A stretch of 64,000 nucleotides of DNA from the NCBI RefSeq assembly GCF_023736155.1, contig NZ_JAMLJJ010000002.1, positions 310,001-374,000 on the forward strand, written 5' to 3'. The notes beneath the pieces were generated by a model that was not told where the DNA came from, did not search any database, and saw only the letters and a list, made by a program, of their open reading frames with translations. The translations under genes were made by a program, and so were the position numbers. Numbering within the stretch: the first letter of the stretch is position 1; the number at the start of each line of letters is the position of its first letter. Below are positions 24,240-36,071 of the stretch, one piece after another. The stretch is from Larsenimonas salina (GTDB lineage: Bacteria; Pseudomonadota; Gammaproteobacteria; Pseudomonadales; Halomonadaceae).

Positions 24240-25886
24240 ATGAGGCAGTCCTCTCGGGGCGGCGTTTTCCTGCATGTGTATCTTGCGATCTTCGCAGCCC
24301 TGCTGATCATTTTCGTGCTCGGGTTGATCGGGGTGTCGCTGGTCAATGACATGCGGGCTCAGAACTACCGGGAGGATCTGGCGAGTGCGCCCATGTCCCT
24401 TTTAGGGTTCATGGTGCAAAGTCAGCCCGATGAGGCGCGGGATCAGTGGCTTCGTGATCACGAACAAACGCTTGGCATCGGGCTTGCGCTGTCGGATTCC
24501 GAAACCCTGATGCTCGATTACTGGGACAGGCGCAGGCTCGACAAGCAGCATGTACTGGCGGCCCGTGTCGAAGGAGAGTCCGGCTGGCGGCTGTACCGGT
24601 CGCTCAAGGACACCGATCAGGTGCTGGTGGCGCATTTCAACGGCCTGAGTGAACAGCAGCCTCAGCGACTGATGTCGCTTTTGCGCAGCTGGCTCGAGTC
24701 AGTGCCGGTCGATCAGCGTGAGGCCCGCTTCAAACGTCTTCGGGATGCAAGTGCCTTGCCCATGGGCATGGGCAGCGGGACGCCGGTCGGGCTTAACGAC
24801 GCGCAGAGCGAGCAGCTCAACGCCGGTAACGTCGTTATCAGCATTGCCCCAGAGCGCCCCTTCATCAGTTTCTACGCCCAGCTTTCCGATGGCCGGTGGA
24901 TCACTGCCGGGCCGCTGCACCCGTTCGAGCCCATTCCCACCACCACGATCGCGATCCTGATGATCACGATGCTGCTGGTGCTGGCCGGGGCGCTGTACTT
25001 GATCGTCGGGCGGGTCGAGTCGCGAGTGAAGCGGCTCGAGAAAGCTGCCTCACGTTTGGCCGCTGGGCACCTCGATACGCGGGTCAACGTCAACACCAAC
25101 GACTATCTCGGCCAGCTTGGCCATGCGTTCAACGCCATGGCCTCTCAGGTGCAGGTGGTACTTTCGGCTCAGCAGGATTTGATGCGAGCGGTGTCGCACG
25201 AGTTTCGAACGCCGGTGGCGCGGATTCGCTTCGCGATCCAGATGGTCGACGACATGAGTGAGTCGCCCTCGATCAAACGGCAGATTGCCGAAATCGATGC
25301 CGACATCGAGGCGCTGGATAACCTGATCGACGAGATTCTGACCTACGCCCGCCTCGACAGCGCCGGCGACGGCCGCGTGCCGTTGACCATCACCGAGGTC
25401 GACAGCGAAATGGTGGTGGCAAATGTCATTGAAACCCTGCGTCCGCTCCATCCCGAGCTCGAGCTGATCAATAACTGCAAGGAGGCGCCGCTGGTTGCCG
25501 CCGATGAGCGCTACCTTCAGCGCGCGGTGCAGAACCTGGTCGGCAATGCCTGTGCTCATGCCCGCGGCCGGGTGGAAGTCAGTATCGAGCAGCAAAACGA
25601 CAAGGTCGCCTTCCACATCGACGACGACGGCCCGGGCGTTCCCGAGCGCGACCGCAAGCGCATCTTCAAGCCGTTTGCCCGCCTCGATGACAGCCGGGCG
25701 CGGCGCTCCGGCGGCTATGGCCTGGGGCTTGCGATCGTCTCCAAGATCGTGTTCTGGCACCAGGGTGATGTGACCGTCAGTGACGCACCCAGCATGAGCG
25801 GGGCGCGTTTCACCATCGAGATTCCGTGCTATTCGGAGGCGGAGTCGAACTATCTGCGGCTCACGCGCTCGAACGGCGAGCGCTAG
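24240..25886 (+). CDS. rstB: Sensor histidine kinase RstB
   Basis: A 548-residue inner-membrane kinase: transmembrane helix 1 (about 8-36), periplasmic sensor region of roughly 200 residues, transmembrane helix 2 (TTIAILMITMLLVLAGALYLIV), HAMP (about 258-310), dimerisation box AVSHEFRTPVARIRF with phospho-accepting His320, N box NLVGNACAHA, G1 DDDGPGVP and G2 GGYGLGLAIV. It pairs with RstA. It is longer than E. coli RstB (433), mainly in the periplasmic part. Its stop codon shares the tetranucleotide CTAG (25883-25886) with that of the convergent metR gene. Confidence 0.85.
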   Translation: MRQSSRGGVFLHVYLAIFAALLIIFVLGLIGVSLVNDMRAQNYREDLASAPMSLLGFMVQSQPDEARDQWLRDHEQTLGIGLALSDSETLMLDYWDRRRLDKQHVLAARVEGESGWRLYRSLKDTDQVLVAHFNGLSEQQPQRLMSLLRSWLESVPVDQREARFKRLRDASALPMGMGSGTPVGLNDAQSEQLNAGNVVISIAPERPFISFYAQLSDGRWITAGPLHPFEPIPTTTIAILMITMLLVLAGALYLIVGRVESRVKRLEKAASRLAAGHLDTRVNVNTNDYLGQLGHAFNAMASQVQVVLSAQQDLMRAVSHEFRTPVARIRFAIQMVDDMSESPSIKRQIAEIDADIEALDNLIDEILTYARLDSAGDGRVPLTITEVDSEMVVANVIETLRPLHPELELINNCKEAPLVAADERYLQRAVQNLVGNACAHARGRVEVSIEQQNDKVAFHIDDDGPGVPERDRKRIFKPFARLDDSRARRSGGYGLGLAIVSKIVFWHQGDVTVSDAPSMSGARFTIEIPCYSEAESNYLRLTRSNGER

Positions 25887-26806
25887 GCCGGGCGAATCCC
25901 GGAGAGCACCGAAAACGAGGTGTCCCGTGCGGTGCACAGAAAATCGTGCATCCACGGGTGTTCCATCAGCTCCCCCCGCACCGCCGCATAGAGCGTGCTC
26001 CAGAGGCCGGTTTCCCCAAGCGGCCGGGCACGAATGTAATCCCGTTCCAGATACTCCGTCAGCGCCCAGTTCGGCAGCGCGCATACGCCCCGTTCACTCG
26101 CAACCAGCTGCATCATCATGATGGTGAGCTCCGCAGTGCGGATTTCCCTTGGCTGTATTTCGGCCGGCACCAGAAACTTGGTGAAAACGTCGAGTCGGGC
26201 GTGCTCGACCGGGTAGATGATCAGGGTTTGATCGCTCAAATCGGCTGGCACGATGTGCGAGCGCCGGGCCAGCGGGTGCTGCTTGGCCACGGCAAGCTGG
26301 CCTTCGTAGCGAAAAAGCGGTTCGTAGTGCACATCGGGCAAGGGTTGGGGGTCGGCCGTGATCACGAGGTCGAGCTCGCCCTTGGCAAGCGCCGGCAGAG
26401 GGTCGAAGACATTGCCGCTTGGAATATCGACTTCGATGTCCGGCCAGTGGTCTCGGAACTGATCGATGGTTGGCATCAACCATTGAAAGCAGCTGTGACA
26501 CTCGATGGCCATGTGCAGTCGACCGCGCTCTTCACCGCCGGCCATTTTGGCGATGTCGCGCTCGGCCATGCGCACCTGGGGCATGACCTGATCGGCCAGG
26601 GTCAATAGCCGCTGGCCGGCCGGTGTGAACTTAACCGGTTTGGTTTTTCGAAGAAAGAGCGGACTGCCCAGACGGTCTTCCAGATCCTTGATCTGGTGAG
26701 ACAGCGCTGACTGGGTCAAATGAACGCGCTCGGCGGCCTCGACCAGAGAGCCTGCGTTTCGAAGCGCGACGAGGGTGCGCAGATGGCGAAGCTCCAGCAT
26801 AAACAT
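25883..26806 (-). CDS. metR: LysR-family methionine regulator MetR
   Basis: A 307-residue LysR protein with MetR diagnostic sequence: N-terminal LRHLRTLVALRNAGSLVEAA and LTQSALSHQIKDLEDRLG, effector-domain entry MAIECHSCFQWLMPTIDQF, FDPLPALAKGELDLVITADP, and LIIYPVEHARLDVF. In E. coli MetR activates metE, metH and other methionine genes with homocysteine as co-effector. Here it is not divergent from metE; the gene upstream encodes a membrane hydrolase. The start is ATG 26806 or the in-frame ATG two codons later. Confidence 0.9.
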   Translation of the reverse strand: MFMLELRHLRTLVALRNAGSLVEAAERVHLTQSALSHQIKDLEDRLGSPLFLRKTKPVKFTPAGQRLLTLADQVMPQVRMAERDIAKMAGGEERGRLHMAIECHSCFQWLMPTIDQFRDHWPDIEVDIPSGNVFDPLPALAKGELDLVITADPQPLPDVHYEPLFRYEGQLAVAKQHPLARRSHIVPADLSDQTLIIYPVEHARLDVFTKFLVPAEIQPREIRTAELTIMMMQLVASERGVCALPNWALTEYLERDYIRARPLGETGLWSTLYAAVRGELMEHPWMHDFLCTARDTSFSVLSGIRPA

Positions 26807-26870
26807 GAGCCTGTTTCATGGTTTAAAGTATTGGTTATGATTGTCACTCATTAGGGCGCGTCTGTCGCCC

Positions 26871-27905
26871 TCAAGGTCGGCAGTGTCGCACGCGAACCGT
26901 CTCGTCAGGCGCATCGTCTGCCGGACACAGTGCGCTCGGGTCGGTAATGCGCTTCAGCACGCGAGCAATGAAGGCCCCGTTGTAACTGGCGCTGTCGAGC
27001 GTATAGGAGGGGATCGGTGTCACGCCGCCCTCTGTTTGCCTCGCTACCGCAAACCGGAAGGGGTGATGCCCCGGCACGCCCATGCGGTCATCGGTGGCGA
27101 CGAGTGTGTTGTCCATGCGGGTATTGAACGAGAGCTGGCCGCCGGTGAACCAGGCAAGCCGCTTAAGTTCGGGCCACATGGGCTCGGGCCAGGGGCCAGT
27201 CTCGAAGGTATCAAAGCGGGGCGGCTGAGCATCGAGCAGGCTGACATAGGCCTCTCGGCGGGTATCGCCATCGCGGACAACCACGCGCCACAACAGCGAC
27301 GTAAGCGGCATGGGCTGGATCAACTGCGCGTCATCCTGCCAGTGGTGTTCGACCATGATCGGGCTAACCCGGGCCGCAACGATGTGCTTGGCAACGACCG
27401 TCCATCCCAGATACGCGCTCGAGAGGATCAAGCCGGTCGCGATTGCCCGCCGGGCAGGGGGGCGCCAGAGCCCGATGATTGCTGCGACCAGTAGAGGCAG
27501 GGTGTAGAGCGGGTCGATAATGAAAATGGTATTCCAGGCGACCGGTGGCGATTGCAGTGGCCAGAGTAGCTGCGTGCCGTAGGTGGTAAAGGCGTCCAGC
27601 ATCGGGTGGGTCAGCAGAGGCAGCGCGCAGAACCACCACCAGCGGGAGAGCGTGATGCCCCCGGGGCCGAGCCGACGCAGAAGCCAGGCAAGGCAGGTTG
27701 CAAGAATTGCCAATACGAACAGCGAGTGGCTAAAACCCCGGTGGTAGGTGAAATCGGCAATGGCGCTGCCGTGGTCGATCAGAACGTCCAGGTCCGGAAG
27801 CGTTCCAAGAACCGCGCCACCGATGAGGGCCTTTCTGCCCAGTGGCCGGCTGAGTACGGCGCCTCCGAGGGTGGCGCCAAGCGCCGCTTGCGTCATCGAA
27901 TCCAT
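26871..27905 (-). CDS. YdjM/DUF457-type membrane-bound metal-dependent hydrolase
   Basis: A 344-residue protein whose N-terminal 190 residues contain about five membrane helices with the family signature: THAALG-like start MTQAALGATLGG, LGTLPDLDVLIDH, the His motif YHRGFSHSL (about 54-62), and THPMLDAFTTYGT. These His/Asp residues probably bind a metal. The C-terminal 150 residues are soluble and less conserved. Members include LexA-regulated YdjM of E. coli; biochemical function is not established. It lies upstream of metR on the same strand, 64 bp away. Confidence 0.75.
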   Translation of the reverse strand: MDSMTQAALGATLGGAVLSRPLGRKALIGGAVLGTLPDLDVLIDHGSAIADFTYHRGFSHSLFVLAILATCLAWLLRRLGPGGITLSRWWWFCALPLLTHPMLDAFTTYGTQLLWPLQSPPVAWNTIFIIDPLYTLPLLVAAIIGLWRPPARRAIATGLILSSAYLGWTVVAKHIVAARVSPIMVEHHWQDDAQLIQPMPLTSLLWRVVVRDGDTRREAYVSLLDAQPPRFDTFETGPWPEPMWPELKRLAWFTGGQLSFNTRMDNTLVATDDRMGVPGHHPFRFAVARQTEGGVTPIPSYTLDSASYNGAFIARVLKRITDPSALCPADDAPDETVRVRHCRP

Positions 27906-28003
27906 GCTGTGGCCTTCATGATCAAATCGGGTAATGGTGACAGCCTAGCAGGCTCGTGTTGGGCTAGACTCATTATTTTCAACGACTTGATGGCATGTGA
28001 CTC

Positions 28004-28696
28004 ATGACGCTTTCACAAAAATTGACCCGCCGGTTCCGCCAGGCGGCGGCTGAGACTGACGGCATCGATGAGGCGGTCTATGACCGCTACAACAAAGATC
28101 CGTTGACGCCGATCATTGGGCTTGGGCGAAAGGATCTTCGTGTGGGGATCTTCGGGCGCGACCCTGGGCGTGATGAGGTCAAATACGGCGAGGCGTTCAT
28201 CGGTGCCGGCGGCCAGCTGGTGCGCCGTGCGCTGTATGAGTGCCTCTATCAAACGGCCATGCCGGATTTCGAGGCCTCGAAAGCTGTGGGCGAGCATGTG
28301 TTCTGGGCCAATACAGTGCCGTACAAGCCCGTCGGCAACAAGGCGTGGTCGATGGCGGTCAAACGTCGATTTCACCCGCTGGTGCGCACGCTTCTGATCG
28401 ATTATTGGGAGGGCGATGCCCTGATTACCCTGGGGCGCGAGGCGTTTTTCTGGTTCGGCATCGATCAATCAAAGGCGGTGCGCACGCAGCTGGAGGCGTT
28501 CTGGCGTCAGGACGACCGCTTCGAGCGCCAGTGCGAGATCACTCTGAGCGACGAGGAAGGGCGCTCGCGCACCCTCACGCTTTATCCGCTGCCGCACCCC
28601 TCGCCCCTCAACCAGACCTGGTATAAACGCTTTCCCGGGCTTTTGACGCAGCGCCTCGAGCAGGTCGGGTTGACCCTGGAGGCCGCGACGCGCTGA
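28004..28696 (+). CDS. Uracil-DNA-glycosylase-family protein
   Basis: A 230-residue protein of the uracil-DNA glycosylase superfamily. Motif 1 is VGIFGRDPGRDE (residues 48-58) and motif 2 is LPHPSPLNQTW (about 203-213); the aromatic-rich centre (HVFWANTVPYKP, TLGREAFFWFGI) fits the alpha/beta fold. The motif-1 Asp-Pro-Gly form is not that of canonical family 1 Ung, so activity on uracil is plausible but unproven. It stands alone and is flanked by oppositely oriented genes. Confidence 0.72.
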   Translation: MTLSQKLTRRFRQAAAETDGIDEAVYDRYNKDPLTPIIGLGRKDLRVGIFGRDPGRDEVKYGEAFIGAGGQLVRRALYECLYQTAMPDFEASKAVGEHVFWANTVPYKPVGNKAWSMAVKRRFHPLVRTLLIDYWEGDALITLGREAFFWFGIDQSKAVRTQLEAFWRQDDRFERQCEITLSDEEGRSRTLTLYPLPHPSPLNQTWYKRFPGLLTQRLEQVGLTLEAATR

Positions 28697-28729
28697 GAGG
28701 TGGCCTATTCATGTAGAGGGGCTCTAACG

Positions 28730-29137
28730 TCAATCGGGGCGAAGGCCGTACCGCCCGCCGCCGAGACAGACCAGCGCCAGAGCACCGAAGAGCCACATCG
28801 CTTCTCTCTCGAGGCGCCAACCACCGCCTGAACCGAGTTCGAACACATGGCTTAACTGAAAAAGGGCAATCGCCGCGACAAGATCGATGGCAATAAGGAG
28901 CGCGGCCATTCGAACGTAGGCGCCCAGTAGAATCAGAACCGGCGCCACAAGCTCACCGATGAATACGGCGTAGCAGAGCCAGTCCGGCAGGTGCCAAAGT
29001 GTTAGCCGGTCACCGATATGGGCAAGGGTTGCGTCATCGCCTACCTTGGCCACGCCGTGAAGCAGAACCGTAAAGCCAAGCGCGGTGCGCAAGAGCAGTT
29101 TCCCGAGAGCGTCGTTCTTGAAATTCAGCACCTTCAT
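28730..29137 (-). CDS. DoxX-family membrane protein
   Basis: A 135-residue protein with four predicted membrane helices. It has the DoxX pattern: LGKLLLRTALGFTVLLHGVAKV at the start, LTLWHLPDWLCYAVFIGELVAPVLILLG in the middle, and a final helix LFGALALVCLGGGRYGL. DoxX/DUF417-like proteins are linked to quinone or thiol redox chemistry in some bacteria, but the role here is unknown. The start is placed at MKVLNFKND; the frame is open a further 14 codons upstream to another ATG. Confidence 0.72.
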   Translation of the reverse strand: MKVLNFKNDALGKLLLRTALGFTVLLHGVAKVGDDATLAHIGDRLTLWHLPDWLCYAVFIGELVAPVLILLGAYVRMAALLIAIDLVAAIALFQLSHVFELGSGGGWRLEREAMWLFGALALVCLGGGRYGLRPD

Positions 29138-29253
29138 GACGATAGTCTTACTCCATTGAACGTGGCGGCTTAGCGTCATTTAAGATGCCAGTTCGCTGCT
29201 GGCCTAGCCAGTGGCGGTTTGTATGACCCGACGATAATCAGGAAGAGACTGTC

Positions 29254-29697
29254 ATGAAATACCTGCATACGATGGTTCGCATCACCGACATCGATGAATC
29301 GCTCAAGTTCTATTGCACACTGCTGGGCATGAAGGAAGTGCGCCGCAAGGAAAGCGAGAAGGGGCGGTTTACCCTGATTTTTCTGGCCGCCGATGAAGAT
29401 GAGGCGCGCTCCAACGCCGAAACTGCGCCCGAACTTGAACTGACCTACAACTGGGACCCGGAAACGTTGACCGAGGGCGCACGCAACTTCGGGCATCTGG
29501 CGTTTCGGGTCGAGGACATCTACCAGACCTGTCAGACGCTGATGGATAACGGCGTCACCATCAATCGTCCACCGCGCGATGGCCACATGGCGTTCGTCAA
29601 ATCCCCGGATGGCATTTCCATCGAGCTGCTTCAGAAGGGCGATGCGCTGTCACCGAGCGCGCCCTGGGATACGATGGAAAACACCGGCTCCTGGTAA
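29254..29697 (+). CDS. gloA: Lactoylglutathione lyase (glyoxalase I)
   Basis: A 147-residue VOC-fold metalloenzyme that isomerises the methylglyoxal-glutathione hemithioacetal to S-lactoylglutathione. All four metal ligands of E. coli GloA are present: His5 (LHTMVRI), Glu62 (ELELTYNW), His81 (FGHLAFRV) and Glu124 (ISIELLQ). The GMKEVRRKE loop follows the first half-module as usual. Good ribosome-binding site (AGGAAGAG) before ATG 29254. Single-gene unit. Confidence 0.93.
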   Translation: MKYLHTMVRITDIDESLKFYCTLLGMKEVRRKESEKGRFTLIFLAADEDEARSNAETAPELELTYNWDPETLTEGARNFGHLAFRVEDIYQTCQTLMDNGVTINRPPRDGHMAFVKSPDGISIELLQKGDALSPSAPWDTMENTGSW

Positions 29698-29934
29698 TAC
29701 TCGCTTCTTTGGCGCGCTCCAGGCGGGCGCGCCGCTTCCCGCCCGACCTCTTCTCCAGGCGCCCAACTGGGCAGCGTATTCAGAATGCGTTAATCTTGGT
29801 TTTCTAATTAAAATTTGTTTCAACAAGGCGCGTGCTCGATTTCCTGCACTTATCGCACTTGTTGGTCGATAACGACCATTGGCTTTTCAATTCAAGCGTC
29901 ATGGCGCATGCCGTGATCGGATCAGGTCGATCTC

Positions 29935-31047
29935 ATGAACGATTCAAGCGCCGCTGGTGGGTTCAAACAGTGGCTGATGCGCGCGCCCGGTACGTTGAGC
30001 GCCCGAGAAAACAGAAGTTACGAAGTCTTCGTATGGCTTCATCTGATTCTGATTGTCGACCACCTCGTGTTTTTCCTTCCCGTGTATACCTGGCTGGGGC
30101 AGCCGGTAGTGGCTGCCAGCGGCGGCGCAAGCCTGCTGGTTAGCGTACTGTCGTTTCTGAGTCTTCGGCGTGGTCACGTCGATGTGGCGTGTCTGATGCT
30201 GCCTGCTGCGCTTTTAGGCCATGTGACCGCTGCCACGCTTCATTTCGGGCTCGAAAGCGGCTTCATGGTGGCGGTGCTGCTCTCGATTCTTTTGCTGTTC
30301 ATGAGCGAGTTCCCGCTCTTTATCAAAAGCGTGTGCTCATGCGGGTTTTTGATGGTTGTGGTCGGGACGTTCATCATGCTGACGCACTGGTTACCCATCG
30401 CACCGCTTGGCTTCGATCAGCGTCAATTCCTGTGGCTTTTGAATCTTTTGAACAGTGGTGTCGTAGTAGCGGCCATGCTCTACAGGTTGAGTGCGGTCAC
30501 GCTTCGATTCGAGCGAATGTATCAGCGCAGTGCCAACCGGGATTCACTGACCAACGTGCTCAACCGCCGTGGCGTCATGGCCGAAGGGGAGCGGTGTCAG
30601 CGCTCGGGCGTGCCCTATGCGGTGCTCCTGGTCGATGTGGATCATTTCAAGTCGATCAACGACACCTATGGTCATGCCTGTGGGGACGATGTACTGCGTC
30701 ACTTGGCGCGGCTGATGACCCAAAGTGTTCGTGAGGGCGATGTGATTGGCCGGGTTGGTGGGGAGGAGTTTCTGGTAATTTTGCAGGACCTCGACGGTCA
30801 TGGGGCCGATTTCATTGCCGAACGGCTTCGACAGCGTCTTGAGAAGACGCCGTGTCGCATCAAGCCGGGAGTCAGCGTTCAGGTCACGGCAAGCATCGGC
30901 ACGGCGTGTTCGCGCCAGGTGGCCGCGGGGCTTGGCGCCATTATCGAGCAGGCCGACGCCCGTCTTTATGAAGCCAAGCGGCGCGGGCGCAATCGAGTCG
31001 TTGGCGCCGAGAGCGAAAGCGACATCATGGCACTCGACGCCGAATGA
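29935..31047 (+). CDS. Membrane-anchored GGDEF diguanylate cyclase
   Basis: A 370-residue protein: an N-terminal membrane module of five to six helices (about 30-185) followed by a GGDEF domain (about 200-362). The active-site loop is RVGGEEFLVIL, with GGEEF at residues 275-279, and the upstream metal/substrate segments LVDVDHFKSINDTYGHACGDD are intact, so it should make cyclic-di-GMP. There is no typical RxxD inhibitory site visible five residues before GGEEF (the sequence there is EGDVIG). The signal sensed by the membrane module is unknown. No EAL partner is adjacent. Confidence 0.88.
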   Translation: MNDSSAAGGFKQWLMRAPGTLSARENRSYEVFVWLHLILIVDHLVFFLPVYTWLGQPVVAASGGASLLVSVLSFLSLRRGHVDVACLMLPAALLGHVTAATLHFGLESGFMVAVLLSILLLFMSEFPLFIKSVCSCGFLMVVVGTFIMLTHWLPIAPLGFDQRQFLWLLNLLNSGVVVAAMLYRLSAVTLRFERMYQRSANRDSLTNVLNRRGVMAEGERCQRSGVPYAVLLVDVDHFKSINDTYGHACGDDVLRHLARLMTQSVREGDVIGRVGGEEFLVILQDLDGHGADFIAERLRQRLEKTPCRIKPGVSVQVTASIGTACSRQVAAGLGAIIEQADARLYEAKRRGRNRVVGAESESDIMALDAE

Positions 31048-31067
31048 GCCGCGCGCTGCTTTAACGT

Positions 31068-31769
31068 CTAGCCGTAGGGCCGAAACCGGGCGAGCAGGCG
31101 GCTGATGCGCTCGATCAGTCGAGAGGCCAGCGGGGTGCCAAGCCACCAGGGCAGCGTGATCAGGGCGATCGACAGCGAGCCCATGTAGACGTCACTGAAC
31201 CAGTGCGCGCCGACCATGATGCGCGGAGCGCTCAATACCACCACCAGTGCAGCACTCAAGGCACCTATACGCGGCGTTGCGAACTTCAGCATGAACGCAG
31301 CGAAAACCATCAGCATCAGACCGTGGTCGCCCGGGAAGCTGTTGTGTGCGCTGTCCTTGGTCGGAATCGACACCACATCGGTCAGAAGGCGTGCCTGCTC
31401 GAAAAAGAGCGTCGGGCTTGCGTGCTTGTAGCTGATGCCATCATTGGTGAAAAGCGCCAATACCCCGCCGGTCAGCAGCATCACCACCCCGATACTTGCC
31501 CACTTCACCAGGCGGTTGGGCGCTGTGTCGTGCCGCAGCGCCAAAACGAACAAAAGCCCCATGATGCCAAGTGCCACCATGTCAAAGGCGCGAGCATTGA
31601 GGATGGCCAGCACCGTGGTCCAATCGTTGTGCTCAGGCGTGATGAACTGGTTGAAGAACCAGAAGACGCTGTCGTCGAGCCACGGCCAGAGGGTCAGATG
31701 TGGCGCCCACCAGCTGAGAAACAGGGCCGCACCGATCAGATTGAGCAATAGAATGTGCATCGGTTTCAT
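31068..31769 (-). CDS. LpxT-like PAP2 phosphotransferase, second copy
   Basis: A 233-residue inner-membrane PAP2-superfamily protein with the phosphatase motifs KDSAHNSFPGDHG and PRIMVGAHWFSDVYMGSL; the Lys/Arg-rich first motif is relaxed, as in LpxT. Its whole length aligns by eye with E. coli LpxT (lipid A 1-diphosphate synthase, 237 aa), including ALFLSWW and DDSVFWFFNQ near the N-terminus. It would transfer phosphate from undecaprenyl diphosphate to lipid A or simply recycle the carrier. Its ATG overlaps the stop of its paralogue upstream (31766-31769). Start 31769 is preceded by GGGAG. Confidence 0.8.
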   Translation of the reverse strand: MKPMHILLLNLIGAALFLSWWAPHLTLWPWLDDSVFWFFNQFITPEHNDWTTVLAILNARAFDMVALGIMGLLFVLALRHDTAPNRLVKWASIGVVMLLTGGVLALFTNDGISYKHASPTLFFEQARLLTDVVSIPTKDSAHNSFPGDHGLMLMVFAAFMLKFATPRIGALSAALVVVLSAPRIMVGAHWFSDVYMGSLSIALITLPWWLGTPLASRLIERISRLLARFRPYG

Positions 31770-32479
31770 GAGGGATCTCCCTTGTTGGACGTGGGAAACA
31801 GTCGGCCCAGTCGTCGGCTGATCCAGGTGGTTAGCGCCCGTGCCACGGGCGTACACAGCACCCAGGGCAGCAGCAACAGCGCAAGTGACAGCGAGCCGAC
31901 CATGATGTCGCTGACCCAATGCGCTCCGACCATGACCCTGGGGGCAATGGCAATCGCGACCAGCAGGATGCTTGCCCCGCGCGTGAGACGGTCGCCGAAG
32001 GTCAGCATGAAGCCTGCAAAGATCATGGCCATCACGCCGTGATCGCCCGGGAAGCTGTTGCCGGCGCTGTCCTTGGTGGTGAAGTGCACGAAGTTCGACA
32101 CCAGACTTGCGTCATCGAAGAAGCGTGTAGGGCTTGGGTGATGAAAGGGCAGATGGCGAACAACTTCATTCATTAGCCCGGCCGTGATCACCATGGTCAG
32201 ACCGATCCCGAGCCAGCGCTGCCAGCCGCCCCTGGTATCTCGTACACACGCCCAGCACATGATCGTCAGCATGCCTGCAATGACAAACAGATCGAACTTT
32301 CGATTATTGAGCGCGGCAAGCGTCGCGTCCCAATGCGGGTTACCCATCGTGATGAACTGATTGAAAAACCAGAACACACTGTCATCGACGGTTGACCAGA
32401 AGGTGAACTGTGGAATCCACCAGGTCGAGATGAGCAATACCCCCAGGGCATTGAGGCAGAGAATGCGGGTCAGGTTCAT
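31766..32479 (-). CDS. LpxT-like PAP2 phosphotransferase, first copy
   Basis: A 237-residue paralogue of the next gene with the same architecture: five to six membrane helices, STWWIPQFTFWSTVDDSVFWFFNQF-type periplasmic start, motif 2 KDSAGNSFPGDHG and motif 3 PRVMVGAHWVSDIMVGSL. Both copies keep the catalytic His of FPGDH and of GAHW. As the first of an overlapping pair it is probably transcribed from the 186-bp gap after valS. Which copy, if either, modifies lipid A cannot be decided from sequence. Confidence 0.8.
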   Translation of the reverse strand: MNLTRILCLNALGVLLISTWWIPQFTFWSTVDDSVFWFFNQFITMGNPHWDATLAALNNRKFDLFVIAGMLTIMCWACVRDTRGGWQRWLGIGLTMVITAGLMNEVVRHLPFHHPSPTRFFDDASLVSNFVHFTTKDSAGNSFPGDHGVMAMIFAGFMLTFGDRLTRGASILLVAIAIAPRVMVGAHWVSDIMVGSLSLALLLLPWVLCTPVARALTTWISRRLGRLFPTSNKGDPS

Positions 32480-32611
32480 GAGCGCAGCCGGAATTAAAAA
32501 AATGGTTAGCGCGCTAGTGTAGAGTAACGCCGTGAAACAGAACAGCGTTTCTTAATTATTTATTAAGATAAATAGTGTCGTTTTTATTGAAGTAGTGCAT
32601 ATGGCGCGCAT

Positions 32612-32639
32612 AAAAAACGGCTGCCTGATGAGGCAGCCG
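32612..32639 (-). terminator. Rho-independent terminator of valS
   Basis: On the minus strand a perfect 9-bp stem (32631-32639 with 32618-32626, tetraloop) is followed by six U residues (A-run 32612-32617 on the plus strand). It is 27 bp after the valS stop. Confidence 0.92.
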
Positions 32640-32665
32640 CTTGACGGGATACGCTAACGAATTGA

Positions 32666-35503
<2,838 letters not shown>

Positions 35504-35632
35504 GTACTGACTCGGTAAACTGTATGGGTCGTGGGCGTGCCGCGAGGCGTGGGGCCTGAAAACGAGGCGAGAGTATAGCGCTTGAAGGGGGCAGGCGTCA
35601 TGAGCCTGCCCACGCGGGGCCTTGCTTTTGAT

Positions 35633-36064
35633 CTAGCCCTTGAGCTGATGGGCCTTGACCGGGTAGCCCCGCTCCTTGTAGGTCGACCAGCACGCGCGCT
35701 TGGCCACCAGCACCTCCTGGTGCTGGTTGATGATCTCGGCCACGCGCTCGAGGTGGGAAAACCAGTTCGGGATCTCCGGGTGCAGGTTCAAAAGCGCCTC
35801 GACCCCGGGTTCCGGCTCATGGTCCCAGCCGATGGTGACCGGCGTCTTGGGCGTAAGCGGCTCGGTCACCAGCGTGTGAGGGATGTAGCTTTCGGGCTTG
35901 AAGGTCCAGAGCCGCTCATCCATTTGCCGCGCCATGGCTTCATCTTCACAGTGCACGTGCAGCCGATACCCCTTCGAGAAGATGGTTTCGGCCAGGCGAC
36001 AGGCGAAGTCGAAGCGCGCCTCGAGAGTGGTCTGCGGCAGAATGTAGAAGTCGATCTGGGTCAT
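35633..36064 (-). CDS. holC: DNA polymerase III chi subunit
   Basis: A 143-residue HolC. It shows the family start TQIDFYILPQ, the AE..F..GYRLHVHCEDE segment, and the C-terminal VEIINQ/ACWSTYKERGY pattern. Chi bridges the clamp loader (through psi) and SSB. The start 36064 lies at the end of the upstream SDR gene (7 bp gap). holC next to valS and pepA is the usual gammaproteobacterial order. Confidence 0.92.
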   Translation of the reverse strand: MTQIDFYILPQTTLEARFDFACRLAETIFSKGYRLHVHCEDEAMARQMDERLWTFKPESYIPHTLVTEPLTPKTPVTIGWDHEPEPGVEALLNLHPEIPNWFSHLERVAEIINQHQEVLVAKRACWSTYKERGYPVKAHQLKG

Positions 36065-36071
36065 GGGTGCC

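Noticed and set aside
31068..32479. The repeated PAP2 genes as evidence of a mobile duplication
   Set aside because: The copies are diverged over their whole length, and no direct or inverted repeats or transposase are seen around them.
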